Shown here: positions 23,564 through 34,639 of the stretch, piece after piece
Position numbering within the stretch: the first letter of the stretch is position 1
How the letters are laid out: the number at the start of each line of letters is the position of its first letter
Assembly: GCA_021018815.1 (NCBI GenBank)
Contig: JAITYX010000009.1
Span: 10,480,501-10,544,500, forward strand
From: Talinum fruticosum
Taxonomy: Eukaryota > Streptophyta > Magnoliopsida > Caryophyllales > Talinaceae
Reading direction: 5' to 3'
DNA: 64,000 bases
The notes under the pieces: generated by a model
Databases searched by the model: none
The model's input: the letters and a program-made list of their open reading frames with translations, nothing else
Told to the model about the DNA's origin: nothing
Translations under genes and position numbers: made by a program

Positions 23564-23673
23564 GTATATACACATGTGTAATATGAAAACATTTGAAAAT
23601 TTTAAATGCACGCACTTATGCTAATCTTTAATGTATTTAAAGTTAATTATTTTCTAAGGGGCGGGTTGTTAGA
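23370..23673 (-). repeat. 3' LTR of Tekay element, proximal part
   Basis: Resumes the Tekay LTR after the Athila insertion and parallels 30612-31084. It lacks about 180 bp present in the 5' LTR (roughly 30765-30940) at the point where a (TA)n tract lies (23522-23556). It ends ggttgttaga, a one-base variant of ggttgttaca. The adjacent purine-rich GGGGGAAGAC on the minus strand (23674-23690) is the polypurine tract. Confidence 0.85.
23522..23556. repeat. (TA)n microsatellite
   Basis: About 17 TA units in the 3' LTR of the Tekay element. A shorter tract occupies the equivalent spot at about 30944-30966 in the 5' LTR. Confidence 0.95.
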
Positions 23674-23699
23674 GTCTTCCCCCTTAGAACAAGTTTCGT

Positions 23700-24150
23700 C
23701 CTCGAAACTTGTAGGTAAAATGGTATAAATATTACCTTAGAATAAGTGTGGGTACTGGTTTCTCTTATCTTTCTCGGTTTCCCAAGTGGCTTTAGTTGAG
23801 CCGTGATTCGACCATAAGACCTTGACCGGAGGAATAGTTTCGATACGAAGTTGTTTAATCCTCTTATTTAAGATTTGGACCGGATATTCTTCACGTGTTA
23901 AATTCTAGGCAATACCCACTAGTTTAGCCTCTATGATGTGGCTTGGGTCGGATATGTTCTTCCGAAGTTGAGATATATGAAAAACATCATGGATATGCTC
24001 CAAATCGATTGGTAAGGATAATTTGTAGGTCATAGGGTTTAACTTCCGAATTATCTCATATAGCCCAATGTATCTAGGGCTTAATTTGCCCCTAATTCCG
24101 AATCTTTTGATCCGTTTGGTTGGGGATACCTTTAGAAAGACCATATCCCC
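23700..24150 (-). pseudogene. Tekay integrase C-terminus and chromodomain
   Basis: The minus strand reads MVFLKVSPTKRIKRFGIRGK, then LSPRYIGLYEI and VFHISQLRK: the end of the integrase GPY/F region. After a stop in the ORF comes VKVLWSNHGSTKATWE, a chromodomain-type tail of the Tekay/Del lineage, near 23780-23830. The chromodomain would direct integration towards marked heterochromatin. A stop at about 23905 separates it from integrase, so this copy could not make the fused protein. Confidence 0.85.
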
Positions 24151-24942
24151 TACTTGAAATTCAAGAGGTTTCCTTCATCGATCCGCATAACTTTTTGCCT
24201 ACTCCGAGCTTCTCCGATTCACTGTTGTATCACTCTCACTATTTCGGTAGTATCTTGTATCAATTCTGGTCCTATCGTGAGCGTCTCATCTAAATCGCTC
24301 CAACATAAGGGGGTTCTACATTTTCTTCCATAGGGGACTTCGAATAGGGCCATTTTTATTGTGGCCTAGTAGCTGTTATTGTATATGAGAATTTAATCGA
24401 GCAAGATAATCTTCTCATTCCCCTTGGAAATCAAGGATGCAAGCCCGTAACATATCTTCTAGAATTTGATTAACTCTTTCGGTTTGACCATCTATCTTGG
24501 GATGATATGAGCTACTAAAGTTCAATTTAGGCCCAAAAGCCTACTCTAAGGTTTCCCAAAATTGAGATTAGAATCAAGTGTCTCTATTAGACACTATATA
24601 TTTGGGTATTCCATAAAGTCCGACAATCTCTTTCAAGTATACTTGAGCTAATTTGTCCACACACCAATTGTCACTAATTGGTATGAAGTGTGCGGAATTT
24701 GTAAGACGATCAACTATTGTCTAAATAGCATTTTTCCTAGTGGCAGATGGAGGGAGTCTTATGATGAAATCCATCGATATAGAATCCCATTTCCAAATTG
24801 GAATCTCTAAGGGCCTTAACTCGGCTATAGGGCGTTGATGTTCTACCTTTACTCTTTGACATGTAAGACACCTATCCACGTGTCTCGCAACTTCTTGTTT
24901 CATGTTGGGCCACCAGAAATTCTTCTTTAAATCTACATACAT
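24150..24942 (-). pseudogene. Tekay integrase (broken)
   Basis: The frame at 24942-24721 holds the zinc finger end CLTCQRVKVEHQRP and the start of the core, WKWDSISMDFIIRLP, whose Asp is catalytic residue 1. Further on the minus strand, with stops, come SAHFIP, SNRDT (Asp 2 region) and DGQTERVNQ (Glu). Several nonsense changes interrupt the core. Confidence 0.85.
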
Positions 24943-25620
24943 TTTTGTTCCTCCAAGATGGACAGAATATAAAGTCGTATGAGCTTCATCTAAAATCCTC
25001 TTTTTAATTCCTCTTGATCGGGCACATGCAAACGATTTTGAAACCTCGTAGTTCCGTCCTCATGTATGATGAATCCTGGGAATTTACCCTTTTAATATTC
25101 TGCTCAATCCTCACCAACTTGTCATTTTTCTTCTGTCTTATTGTGATTTCATCTACAATTGACGGTCCGACTTCTAAAACGTTTAGCACCCCTTTGTCTC
25201 CTTGGTGTCTAATGATCTCAATTCCTACTCCTTGTAATTCCCGAATAAGGATTGGTTCGGTGATAATCGGAGTATTCATGTTATGCTGAGCTGTTCTACT
25301 TAAGGCGTCGGCTACAACGTTGGCTTTACCTGGATGGTATTGAATCTCCAAGTCATAATCCTTTAGCAGTTCCAACCATCTCCTTTGTCTCAAATTAAGC
25401 TCCTTTTGAGTGAACACGTACTTTAGACTTTGGTGATCGGTATATACCTTACAAGATACTCCATATAAATAATGTCTCCAAATTTTCAAAGTAAACACAA
25501 CTGCAGACCAATTCCAAATCATGAGTAAGGTAATTTCCTTCATATGGTTTTAATTGCTGAAAAGCATATGCTACCACTTTACCATTTTGCATCAATACGC
25601 ACCCTAATATATGGGTCTAC
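24943..25620 (-). pseudogene. Tekay RNase H (partly open)
   Basis: The frame 25543-25004 holds the typical [53 protein letters not shown] and NVVADALSR motifs of gypsy RNase H. The segment that carries the first catalytic Asp, near 25600, is frameshifted. The enzyme would remove RNA from the RNA-DNA hybrid. Confidence 0.88.
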
Positions 25621-26239
25621 CTTTATCCCCTCTTGGGATACCACATTACCTAAAAACGTCACCTCATTTAACCGAACTCACACTTTTGTAACTTGGCATA
25701 TAACTGGTGCTCCCTTAAGACTTGCAATACTATCCTCAAATGATAGACATGTTCCTCTTTATTCTTTGAGTATATCAATATATCATCAATGAAAACGAAC
25801 ACAAATTTGTCCGGATAACGTATGAATATCCTATTCATTAGATCCATGAACTTGGCAGGTGCATTAGTTAACCGAAAAGGCATGACAATAAACTCATAAT
25901 GGCCATACCTAGTTTGAAATGCATTTTTGGATATGTCTTCATTTCTTATCCTCAGTTGATGGTACCCGGACCTTAAGTCTATTTTTGAAAATATTTCTAC
26001 ACCTTGTAATTGATCGAATAAATCGTTGATCCAGGGTAGAGGATATTTATTCTTGATCATAAGTTTATTCAACTCCCTATAATCAATGCATAACCGCAAG
26101 GTGCCATCCTTTTTCTTCACAAATAACACTAGCGCTCCCCAAGGTGAAGTACTTGATCGGATAAATCCTTTTTCCATAAGCTCTTCCAATTGACTTTTTA
26201 ATTCTTTCAACTCTGCTTGGGGCTATTCTATAGGGTGCT
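25621..26239 (-). pseudogene. Tekay reverse transcriptase (long open segment)
   Basis: The frame 26210-25668 (180 codons) is a nearly full RT core: [54 protein letters not shown] and the catalytic [13 protein letters not shown] with both Asp residues. MPFRLTNAP replaces the usual MPFGLTNAP. Upstream and downstream frames are shifted. It is the best-preserved enzyme domain in the window, but it is cut off from protease and RNase H by stops. Confidence 0.9.
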
Positions 26240-26760
26240 TTAGAAATTGGTCGGGCTTCGGATATAATTCCACTTGAAAATCCACTTCTCTACGAGGCGA
26301 CAATCCCGGAAGTTCCTCGGGAAAACATCCAGGAATTCATTTATCACCGGAATATCCTCGAGTCTCACTTTTTCCTCTTTTTGTTTAATAGTATAACACC
26401 AATAACCTTGGCACACCTTCTTCAAGAGTTTTGTTGCATTTGTCAAAGAGATGAGGGAGCATTCCATTTTATTCTTGTCTACATAAAAACATATATTTCC
26501 TCCTTGTTTACTTTTTAATATCACCTTTCGTTCTTCACAATTGATTTTGGCCCTATATTTTGACAACCAATCCATTCCTAAAATTATTTCAAAGTTAACT
26601 AGATCTAACTGGATAAGATTGGTTGGAAAATCCTCTCCGGCTATAGTTAATGGAACTTCTTGGTAAGAAAATAATGCATGAGTTGATATACAACATGAGT
26701 TGACACAAATGAATGTGAAACTCGAGAATCAAATAACGCATAAATTGGCTTCAAATTTCA
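26240..26760 (-). pseudogene. Tekay aspartic protease (broken)
   Basis: Around 26700 the minus strand reads ALFDSRVSHSFVS, where the family normally has D-S-G-A-S-H-S-F; the active-site Gly is replaced by Arg. The C-terminal part is open at 26575-26240 and begins MDWLSKYRAKINCEERKV, followed by EFLDVFP at the junction with RT. It would process the polyprotein. Confidence 0.8.
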
Positions 26761-27900
26761 AAAGAGAGTTCCAGAAAGTACCATACCCGAAACGGCTTCA
26801 TCCTTTTTGTTCAATGTATATACATGACCTGCGTTAATAAGAATAGCTGGGGAAGGTCCTGTACATAGGTTAGGTAATGGCCTTACTTGCTCACTTCTCC
26901 ACAGCTTTCGCCTCGTAGGACAGCTTGAGCACTCGATGCTCCGTACTTCCACACCAATTGAATTTATTTGTCCCAACTCTACACTCTATTTTTGTATGGT
27001 TGGTCCTGCCATACTTCTCACATGGTTCATGGCTAGCATGTGCAGAGTTTTTGGCTTAGCTGGAGTTCTCTTTCCTTGCTATTTTATTTCCACCCCGATT
27101 TTTGGTTTCCCTATCATTCCATTTTCGTTTGGAACTTCCCGTGCTTTGAGCTCTCAGTCCAGTCTTTATCCTTTCAACCTCTGCAGCTCTCTCATACAAT
27201 TCCTAGGTAGTCTTAATTGGTTGCCCAGCTAGTTGGTGTCTGTATAAACAGGGCCAAACCTTCTTCATATCTTAACATTTTCATTCTCTCCGTAACCACA
27301 AAATCTTGGGCGAACCGAGCCAACTCATTAAACTTAGCGGTGTGTTGCATCACTGTCATGCCCTCTCGTCATCCTTAGTTCTAGAAATTCTTTCTCTTTC
27401 GACGTTGGACCGAAGCGGGGTAAAACCTAGCTCTAAGTTCCTCCAAAAATTTGGGGCGAGTAAACTCGGGTCCTTGACACATTTCTTTAATTGTGTTCCA
27501 CCATATGTCCACTTCGTCGGACAAATAAAAGGTTCCTATGACCGCCTTTTTCTCTTCGAGTACATCGAGGACCATGAAAATTTTCTAAAGCTTCCTGATC
27601 CACTCTTCTAATTCCATTGGATCAATTTTACTATTATACACTTGGGGTTCCTCTTGTCCACCCTATCAGCTAATTTTTCTATATTCTTGGAAGATTCGAG
27701 TGGGGCCATAGGGATAGGTACCCTCTTCGATGACTTCTTGAACCAAATTTCCCCAATATGCGGGGTTGCCATTTTCTTGTGAGTTTTGTTGTGCAAAACT
27801 AGCAAACGAGGTTTGGTTACTTTCCTGTCGTGAGTTAGCAGGTATTTCATTGAGATTGATAACTAGATCTCTCATTGTCCTTTCATGACCAATATTCTCG
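26761..27900 (-). pseudogene. Tekay Gag (broken)
   Basis: Pieces on the minus strand match the gag of the lineage: an N-terminal region at 27875-27608 and a core at 27575-27381 with FYLSDEVDIWWNTIKE. Near 26976-26758 comes a post-knuckle region with AGHVYTLNKKDEAVSG. The expected CCHC knuckle is not readable. Frameshifts break the ORF at least three times. Confidence 0.78.
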
Positions 27901-28075
27901 GGTTGGTTGTTACTTGTACCTTAAGCCATTCTATAAAACAAATAGATTTATCTTTACTTGGATTTATTCATTGTGTTACCAGATTTCTTGTTATATATTC
28001 AAATACTAAAGCATCGAAATCTTCTAAACCTAACTTAACTCTTACGATTCCTATATGGCTCGCAATGATATCTTA

Positions 28076-28093
28076 AACCTAGGCTCGATACCA
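28076..28093 (-). other. Primer-binding site of Tekay element (tRNA-iMet type)
   Basis: The minus strand reads TGGTATCGAGCCTAGG, close to the TGGTATCAGAGCC of initiator-Met primed elements with a one-base loss. It lies five bases from the LTR end at 28099. Confidence 0.8.
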
Positions 28094-28098
28094 CATCT

Positions 28099-30944
28099 CG
28101 TAACAACCCCAACCCATAATCACTAGTTTAGTCTAAATAAACCACTAACTAGTGATTAGCGCAGCAGAAGGAGAGTTAGGAGTCGTTATCACCGCCCTTA
28201 CCAGTGGAAAGGGCAAGGCTACTATAAGTCGGATACTAAACTATTTAACAAAGACCACATTATCTTAATAGTCAACAACAAAAGGAAACTATAATATATA
28301 CAAAGCCGAACGAAGTACATGGTAACCTAATATTCGCTAACTTTAAACAATGGCACTTGTTCACTATTATCCAAAATGGTCGTCACTCTGCGAGCCGAGC
28401 CTCTAAGTCTCGGACAAAACTCTTCTACAACCTGCCATCTTCATTATTCTTACATAAAACAAAATAGGGAAAATATTTTGGAAATGTGAGTCGAAACTAA
28501 ATACGTTCACTATCATGTCTGTAAAATAAAAGTTATGAAATAGTTGAGTTGAGCGAATGCATTTCAATCCATTTGTAAATGAGGGGAGAGCATAATTTAA
28601 AATAGTTGCTCATTTATTGTCCGAATGGATCCCTTACGATCATCGTGTTTCCCTGAACGCATGTGCACACACCCGGACCGATCGGATAGTCCGGTTGAAG
28701 GCGGTCAGCGATTACGGTGTTACCAACCTGGATATTGAGGCGTACCAAATAATGACACTTGATGGGTGGGTCCATATTAATGATGGCAAATATTGTTTGC
28801 AAATGATTCTTTGTTGTTGATGTCGCCCATATCCGGCCCTGATTTGTAAATAAAACATTGAAGGGCACCATTAATGAACGTACCTTGTACTGATGTTCTT
28901 CTTCCCTTTTGGGCGGAATCCGGATGAACGCATGACGCTTGATAATTTTAAGTAGAGATATATAGGTTTTATTAATAAACTAAATTTTTATTTCTTATTT
29001 ATTAAATCACTTCAAAGATACTTGAAATGAAGATTAACAAGGTCGAGTTTTCTTTTAAATGATACTCGGATTATTTCTAACCTATAAGGTTCATATATAT
29101 ATATATATATTAACACCAAATACTTATCTTTTTTCTCTACAAAGAATTTACTAATAAATAGTATTAATATAATACATGCTTTAAAACAAAGGAAATGTTA
29201 CACTTTTAAGTACTTGTTATTAGTTATTTCATTATGTAAATATATTTAGTCTTTCACTTATGTATTTATTTTTTAACCTATTTTATATTGTAATGCCATA
29301 AATTAACTTATAAGAACATCCTTATTTCCTGGTATAATATTCCCATATAACTCCATAATCCTATTTTACATATCTCCCAATACTCCGAATTTAGTTTTCC
29401 CCTAATCTTACCATTAAATCAAATAGCTATCAAGACTTAGTTAAAATAACTTCTAATTCATGAACACCCTTTATACGGAGATTTTACCATAATTTCCTTC
29501 AATTTCAACACATCCAAATATCACCAATTTTCCTAAACTCCATGAATCAATTATATATCCACATAATATCATCAAACTTTAATCTCTAATTTCCTTTACA
29601 TAATACAAGAAAAGCATATTGATTACAACCTAAATACTTAAATTAACAACAACCGAATCGAAAACATTACCCTAAGCAATAAGATGGAGGAGGTTAATTT
29701 AAGAGGGTTTCGTGATGATTGAGGGTGGTGATTGAGGTTGGAGGATTGAAAACCGAGGGATGGTGGAAACGACCGTCGGTGGCAAGGAGCAGCGGCGGTG
29801 ATTTGCCGGAAGATGGCGGAGACCGAGATCAGCCGGAGGTCGGGGCAATCGAGGCCAAACAAGTAGCGAACCCAGGGCAGCAACCGGTGCAAAACCAATG
29901 GCGTGTTGGTGTTTGGTGGCTGAGGCGATGATGGTGCGGCAGTAGGTGGTGGTAGCGGCTGTCGGTGGTGTCGTGGTGGTGTTTCCGGTGGTCGAGATGA
30001 AGGATAAAGAGGAGGTGGAGGAGGTAAGTGAAGGAAAGGGGTTCGTTTTCGGGTGGTTTGACGATCATGCCGGCGATGGTGATGGTGGTTGGCGGTTCGA
30101 GTTTCGGTGATTATAGGTGGTGTTGCTTGGTGGCGTCGAACCAGGGGTGGCCGGAGCGAGGTTACCGCGGTGGGCGTAGGAGGTGGCGGTGGAGATAGGA
30201 AGAGGGCGGATGCGCAGGCGTCGGTGGTCTGGAGAGAAAGAGGGGGTTGTGGGTTTATCGGATTTAGGTTAGGATAATGGGGGCTTTAGGTTACCTTAAG
30301 CTTTTATACTCCCTCTTACCTTCCCTTAAATGGGCCGACCGACCTAATTTAATTGTTTTGGCCCAATTCTTTTGCAAGCTTATCTCTTCATTTCAACCCA
30401 ATCTTAATCCCATCCTTTATCTCTATCCTAATTCTTATCTAAATCCAACTCTTCATGCTTATCATATACTTCTCTATTAAGCTTATCTTAATCTAGGGAT
30501 TTTATTTTTAATAATGTTAAGTTTACAAAAATTATATCAATTTCATTTGTATAAGGATTTTTAAAACTACAATTAAATTAGCTATATGAAAATGTTAATG
30601 TTTAGAATGAATAATCTAAACATGTTTGAATAACGCCACTAGTTGCTTGATAAAATTTAATTTATAGAAATGATAAATGACGGTTATCTTCCGAGTCATT
30701 AAAATTTATAAAGTGTGATCGTCGTCGTCGTTGTCATCATCCGGTTCCTGCACTTTAGACAACATTGAGATCAACCGTTGGTGTTTCTAGTTCTTTTACA
30801 TCAACTTTTTTAGAGTAATAGCGGCGATGCGGCATAGCTATCCCGTAGTTTTGTTGTTAGAGAAAAGGATAGCCGTATAGGTATAGAATTTCCAAAAAAT
30901 GCAAGGGAACGAATACTAAGAAAAATAAGGAGAAAATGTTATAC

Positions 30945-30975
<31 letters not shown>

Positions 30976-31084
30976 TATAGACACATGTGTAATATGAAAA
31001 TATTTGAAAATTTGAAATGCATGCGCTCATGCTAATCTTTAATGTATTTAAAGTTAATTATTTTCTTAGGGACGGGTTGTTACA
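28099..31084 (-). repeat. 5' LTR of Tekay element
   Basis: 2986 bp, with plus-strand ends cgtaacaacccc and gggttgttaca. It parallels 10306-12844 and 23375-23673, including the GC-rich block (29700-30250). It contains the 180-bp segment (about 30765-30940) missing from the 3' LTR. No gene is present. Confidence 0.9.
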
Positions 31085-31820
31085 GTGATGCTAAGGCAGG
31101 AAGCTGAATGGGAATGAGAGTCAAGGGTCTCTATTTATAGAAGAAGACCTAGGTCACAAATGACCTACGGTTTACCTCCATTCAGCCGTCCAAATAGTTG
31201 AAAATAAACGGGGCCAAATTCTAAGAGATAGAACAAGATTAGAAAGGGATAAAACCGGAAGGCGAGCGCCAGCCAACAGGGTGCCCTAAGGTTTCGTGCC
31301 CTAGTTGTGGCTCCAAGGACTCTCCAAGCCAAAATGCAGCACTCCACTTGATGCTTTCGAAGGCGGGCGCCGGCCACGACGTCCTTCCGAGGGGGAGAGT
31401 TCTATTCTAGTGTTGACTTTCTTGTGAAGCTTAAACGTAGCACTTTGATGCTCCCGATCATGAAATGCAACGTTTTAAAGCCGTCTTCAGGTAGTCGGCT
31501 CCTTGTACTATGGATAAAAGTAGAATGCATTACTCTAAAGTTGGAATTTCCCAATACACAACATCGGACTTGACAATATCTAAAGGCTCGACCTAGTTTT
31601 TGGATGGTCCGAAAGAAAGAGGATTCATGGACCAACCCAACACGAAAGGTTGTTTAATTGGTGCTTGGGGTTTTTTGTGGTTTACTAGCTTATGTTGCAC
31701 CAATCGATCACAGTCCAAGATCCAAATCCTCAAACAGGACTCAAGATTATCATCATCGAGCCAACGAGATAAAAATACGTAAATAAAGAGATAAAGGACG
31801 ACACTTTTTAGGTGTCTACA
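31085..31820 (-). repeat. 5' LTR of Tat element A, 5' portion
   Basis: Resumes the LTR cut at 10305 and matches 3075-3819 and, in reverse, 44571-45300. On the minus strand it starts TGTAGACACCTAAAAAG at 31820. It has a TATA box (CTATAAATAG, minus strand) at 31131-31140. The next base, 31821, is inside Tat B. Confidence 0.88.
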
Positions 31821-32749
31821 GATGCCCTTGGTTACATGATCGTCAAGCGAGTGCCCTTTATACTCGCATCGAAGGTTAAGATGCTCATCAAAGGTCAAGT
31901 TGTAATTGTCAACGGGGATAATTTATGTGCTACTATCACTTCTAAGGAATCCATAGTTGTGATTAAGCACGATGCCAATAATGAGGAACTATATGGATCG
32001 ACCCACTACTAAGGAAGTAGCCCAAGCCAAGTGGGAGATTCAAACTAAGAGGATTGCACTCGACACAATCCGTTCTACTAGCTCTTTCTCTATACTCTAA
32101 ATGGGTAAATCTCAAGAGAAGGAGATGATTTTCCCTATCATGGATTTTCCGAACCCTACTTCCTCAAAGAGAACGGTCTTCCGGTACTTGGCTTTGAGGT
32201 TTTTAGTGATTGTTTCATACTAGAAAAGGAGGCACCCTACCTCCTCCAAGAGGGACAGTCCACACCAGACTCGGGAATAATCTTTTCAGTCTTTTGTTCG
32301 GGAAAGAGAAAAATTTAGGAGGGAATTCGATCTCGATGCTCGTCACAAGCCATGTCGCACCTACAGTTTGATCCATACTGATTCATCACCGACGCTAATA
32401 ATGAAGGGTCCAAGCATATTACTTGGATTGACGCCGAGGACGACAAAGAATTTGTCTGTTAGCTTAGGAGCGCATACCCTTCCCGAGTCTAGTATAAGGG
32501 CTTTTCATTCCACTTCGTTATGTTTTAGTTCTTTTCCCTAGTCCGTCAGCTTCTAGTTATGGATCTTCGGTTCGTAGTCCGATGTACTCATTACTTCATT
32601 CAATAAAGTAAATCTTTACGCTTACACTTTGCCTCCATTTGTTTTCAATTGTTTTGCCTCTAATGATGAACAAGAAATCCCCAAATAAAAGGTATGGAAG
32701 ATCACGAAAATTACTCACCAAAATTAGAGGAAACGATAACAATTAACCT
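31821..32749 (+). pseudogene. Protease-RT linker of Tat element B
   Basis: Starts in frame with ALGYMIVKRVPFILASKVKM and IKGQVVIVNGDNLCATITSK, parallel to 5868 leftwards in Tat A. The remainder is decayed; a deletion relative to Tat A removes part of the linker near 32005. Confidence 0.7.
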
Positions 32750-33790
32750 AGGATGAGTTGATCAACCTCAAGAGGTTAAGATCGGGAAAACGCTTGGATC
32801 TAGAAGAGCAGAAGCAATTTACTTTGCTCCCTACAAAGCTTATAGATGTTTTTGCATGGTCCTGCAAAGACATGTCTAGGATAGATCAAAGTATAACGGA
32901 ACACAAAATTGCACTTTACGAGGACGCTAAACTAGTTAAGTAGAAGTTCAAAAGGATGAAACCCGAGTGGGCACTAAAGATTAAGGAAGAGGTCCGAAGT
33001 AGTTAGAGGTTGGGTTCATCAAGGTTGTTCACTATCCTAAGTGGGTAGCAAATATAGTACCGATTCCGAAGAAGGATGGCAGAGTTCGGATGTGCGTCGA
33101 CTTTAGAGATCCGAATAAGGCAAGCCCTAAAGACGATTTCCCACTACCCCATATTGACATCCTTGTAGATAACACAGTGGGTCATGCTTTGCTTTCATTC
33201 ATGGATGGCTATGATGGGTACAATAGGGTGAAGATGGCTGAAGAAGATATAGAGAAGACGACCTTCATCACTCACCGGGGACATATTATTATGTGGTGAT
33301 GCCATTTGGGCTCGGGAACACCGGTGCAACATACCGGAGGACGGCTATAACATTAATGCATGACATAATCCACAAAGAAGTCGAGGTCTATGTGGATGAC
33401 ATGATCATAAAGTCCAAAGAAAGGGCAAGGCACCTACCCAACCTAAGAAAGTTCTTGCAGAGACTAGTAAAATACAACATGCGCCTCAACCCTTAAAACT
33501 ATGCCTTTGGTGTAACCTAAGGTAAACTCTTAGGTTATGTTGTTAGTCTTAGAGGAATTGAAGTTGATGCATCCAAGATTAAAGCCATTCAGGAGATCCC
33601 GCCACCTAATACGAAAAAGAGATAAGGGATTCCATGGGACGTATACGATATATCGGTCGTTTCATATCAAAACCGACCATGATCTCGTGAGCCTATTATC
33701 AAGAAGTTGAAGAAAGGATCCGAGCCCATTTGGGATGCCGAGTGCCAACAAGCATTCGAGAAGGTTAAGGAATACCTAGCTAATCCTCCA
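32750..33790 (+). pseudogene. Reverse transcriptase of Tat element B (broken)
   Basis: Open pieces give DQSITEHKIALYEDAKLVK (32900), MCVDFRDPNKASPKDDFPLP (33090), FMDGYDGYNRVKMAEEDI (33200), VMPFGLGNTGATY (33295) and the catalytic YVDDMIIKS (33390). All three catalytic Asp residues are present, unlike in Tat A. Frameshifts separate the pieces. Confidence 0.88.
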
Positions 33791-34620
33791 GTGCTAGTTC
33801 CGCCCTAACCGAGAGAAACCTTTATTTACGTACCTCACCATGACAAAGACGGCTATGGGAGCCATGCTAGCTAAACGAGATCGAAAAGAGGAACACACGA
33901 TTTATTACCTAAGCAAGAAGTTCCTAGCTTATGAGACTAGATATATGCCATTAGAGAAGACATCATTGGCATTAGTCTAGGCTACCAAGAAGCTCGGATA
34001 CTATATATTAGCCCACACGAGTACATGTGGTAGCACCTATAGATTCCATTAAGTATATACTTGAGCAACCAACCATCAGCAGCAACATAACAAGAAGTAC
34101 TATCATGCTTGTCAAAATTTAAACTCAAGTATACCTCTCAAAAAGAAATAAAAGGAAGGGTAGTGTCGGAATTTCTAACCGATCAACCTATAATTGAATT
34201 GCAACCCGAATACCTCGACTTTCTAGACGAAAATATCTTACAAGTAAAGGTGGACGTTTGGACAATGTACTTTGACGACGCTTCCAATCGGAAGGGCTTT
34301 AGAGAAGGGATTCTTCTAGTCTCACCGGAGGGAGCACATACGCCCATTTCGGTCAAATTAGACTTCAAGGTCACCTACAATGCTGCGAGTACGAAGCGCG
34401 TATCACGGAACTTGAAGCCATTGTACGGATCGGGGCCAAGAATATCGGGGTTTTCGGTAACTCCAATCGATCATTAATCAGATTTCACAAAAATGAAAGG
34501 TACGCAGGTGAAGACTTGGCACACATCCTTCCTAGGGATGACAACCATTTCGCTGATGTGTTAGCCAAATTAGCATCCATGATTAACATCCCCAATGGCA
34601 TTTATTCAATGACATCCACA
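33700..34620 (+). pseudogene. Dual RNase H region of Tat element B
   Basis: The first RNase H follows the connection motif CQQAFEKVKEYLANPPV (about 33745). The second, at 34109-34480, has KFKLKYTSQKEIKGRVVSEF, then MYFDDASNRKG with the Asp of a second RNase H active site, and LLVSPEGAHTPISVKLDF. The duplicated RNase H is a known feature of Tat elements. Frameshifts occur near 34380 and 34480. Confidence 0.8.
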
Positions 34621-34639
34621 TAAAGCGACGAGTCAACTA

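Larger units (their letters stand above)
10306..31084 (-). mobile_element. Ty3/gypsy Tekay chromovirus, with nested insertions
   Basis: The element is flanked by a perfect 5-bp duplication, GTGAT (10301-10305 and 31085-31089), and inserted in the 5' LTR of Tat A. Its LTRs are about 3 kb: 28099-31084 is the 5' LTR in element orientation, and 10306-12844 plus 23370-23673 is the 3' LTR. The internal region 23674-28098 encodes gag, protease, RT, RNase H, integrase and a chromodomain. Both the primer-binding site (iMet type) and the polypurine tract are recognisable. All ORFs carry lesions. The 3' LTR hosts an Athila-type element at 12845-23369. Confidence 0.9.
1..31820 (-). mobile_element. Ty3/gypsy Tat-lineage element A (3' end off window), with nested insertions
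   Basis: Read on the minus strand the order is 5' LTR (starts at 31820), primer-binding site (9107-9089), gag, protease, RT, RNase H and integrase (down to about 480), then a 3' untranslated region with the end of an antisense ORF. The 3' LTR must lie left of the window. The integrase (H-H-C-C finger, then SPWPFLVWGIDLIG) and the protease motif VDNGSS are typical of the Tat branch. All coding parts contain stops and frameshifts. The element is interrupted by a solo LTR at 2730-3819 and by a Tekay element at 10306-31084. At 31820 it abuts a plus-strand Tat element of the same family in mid-ORF, so it inserted into that copy. The right-hand target-site copy would be 31821-31825 (gatgc); its partner is outside the window. 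Confidence 0.85.
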
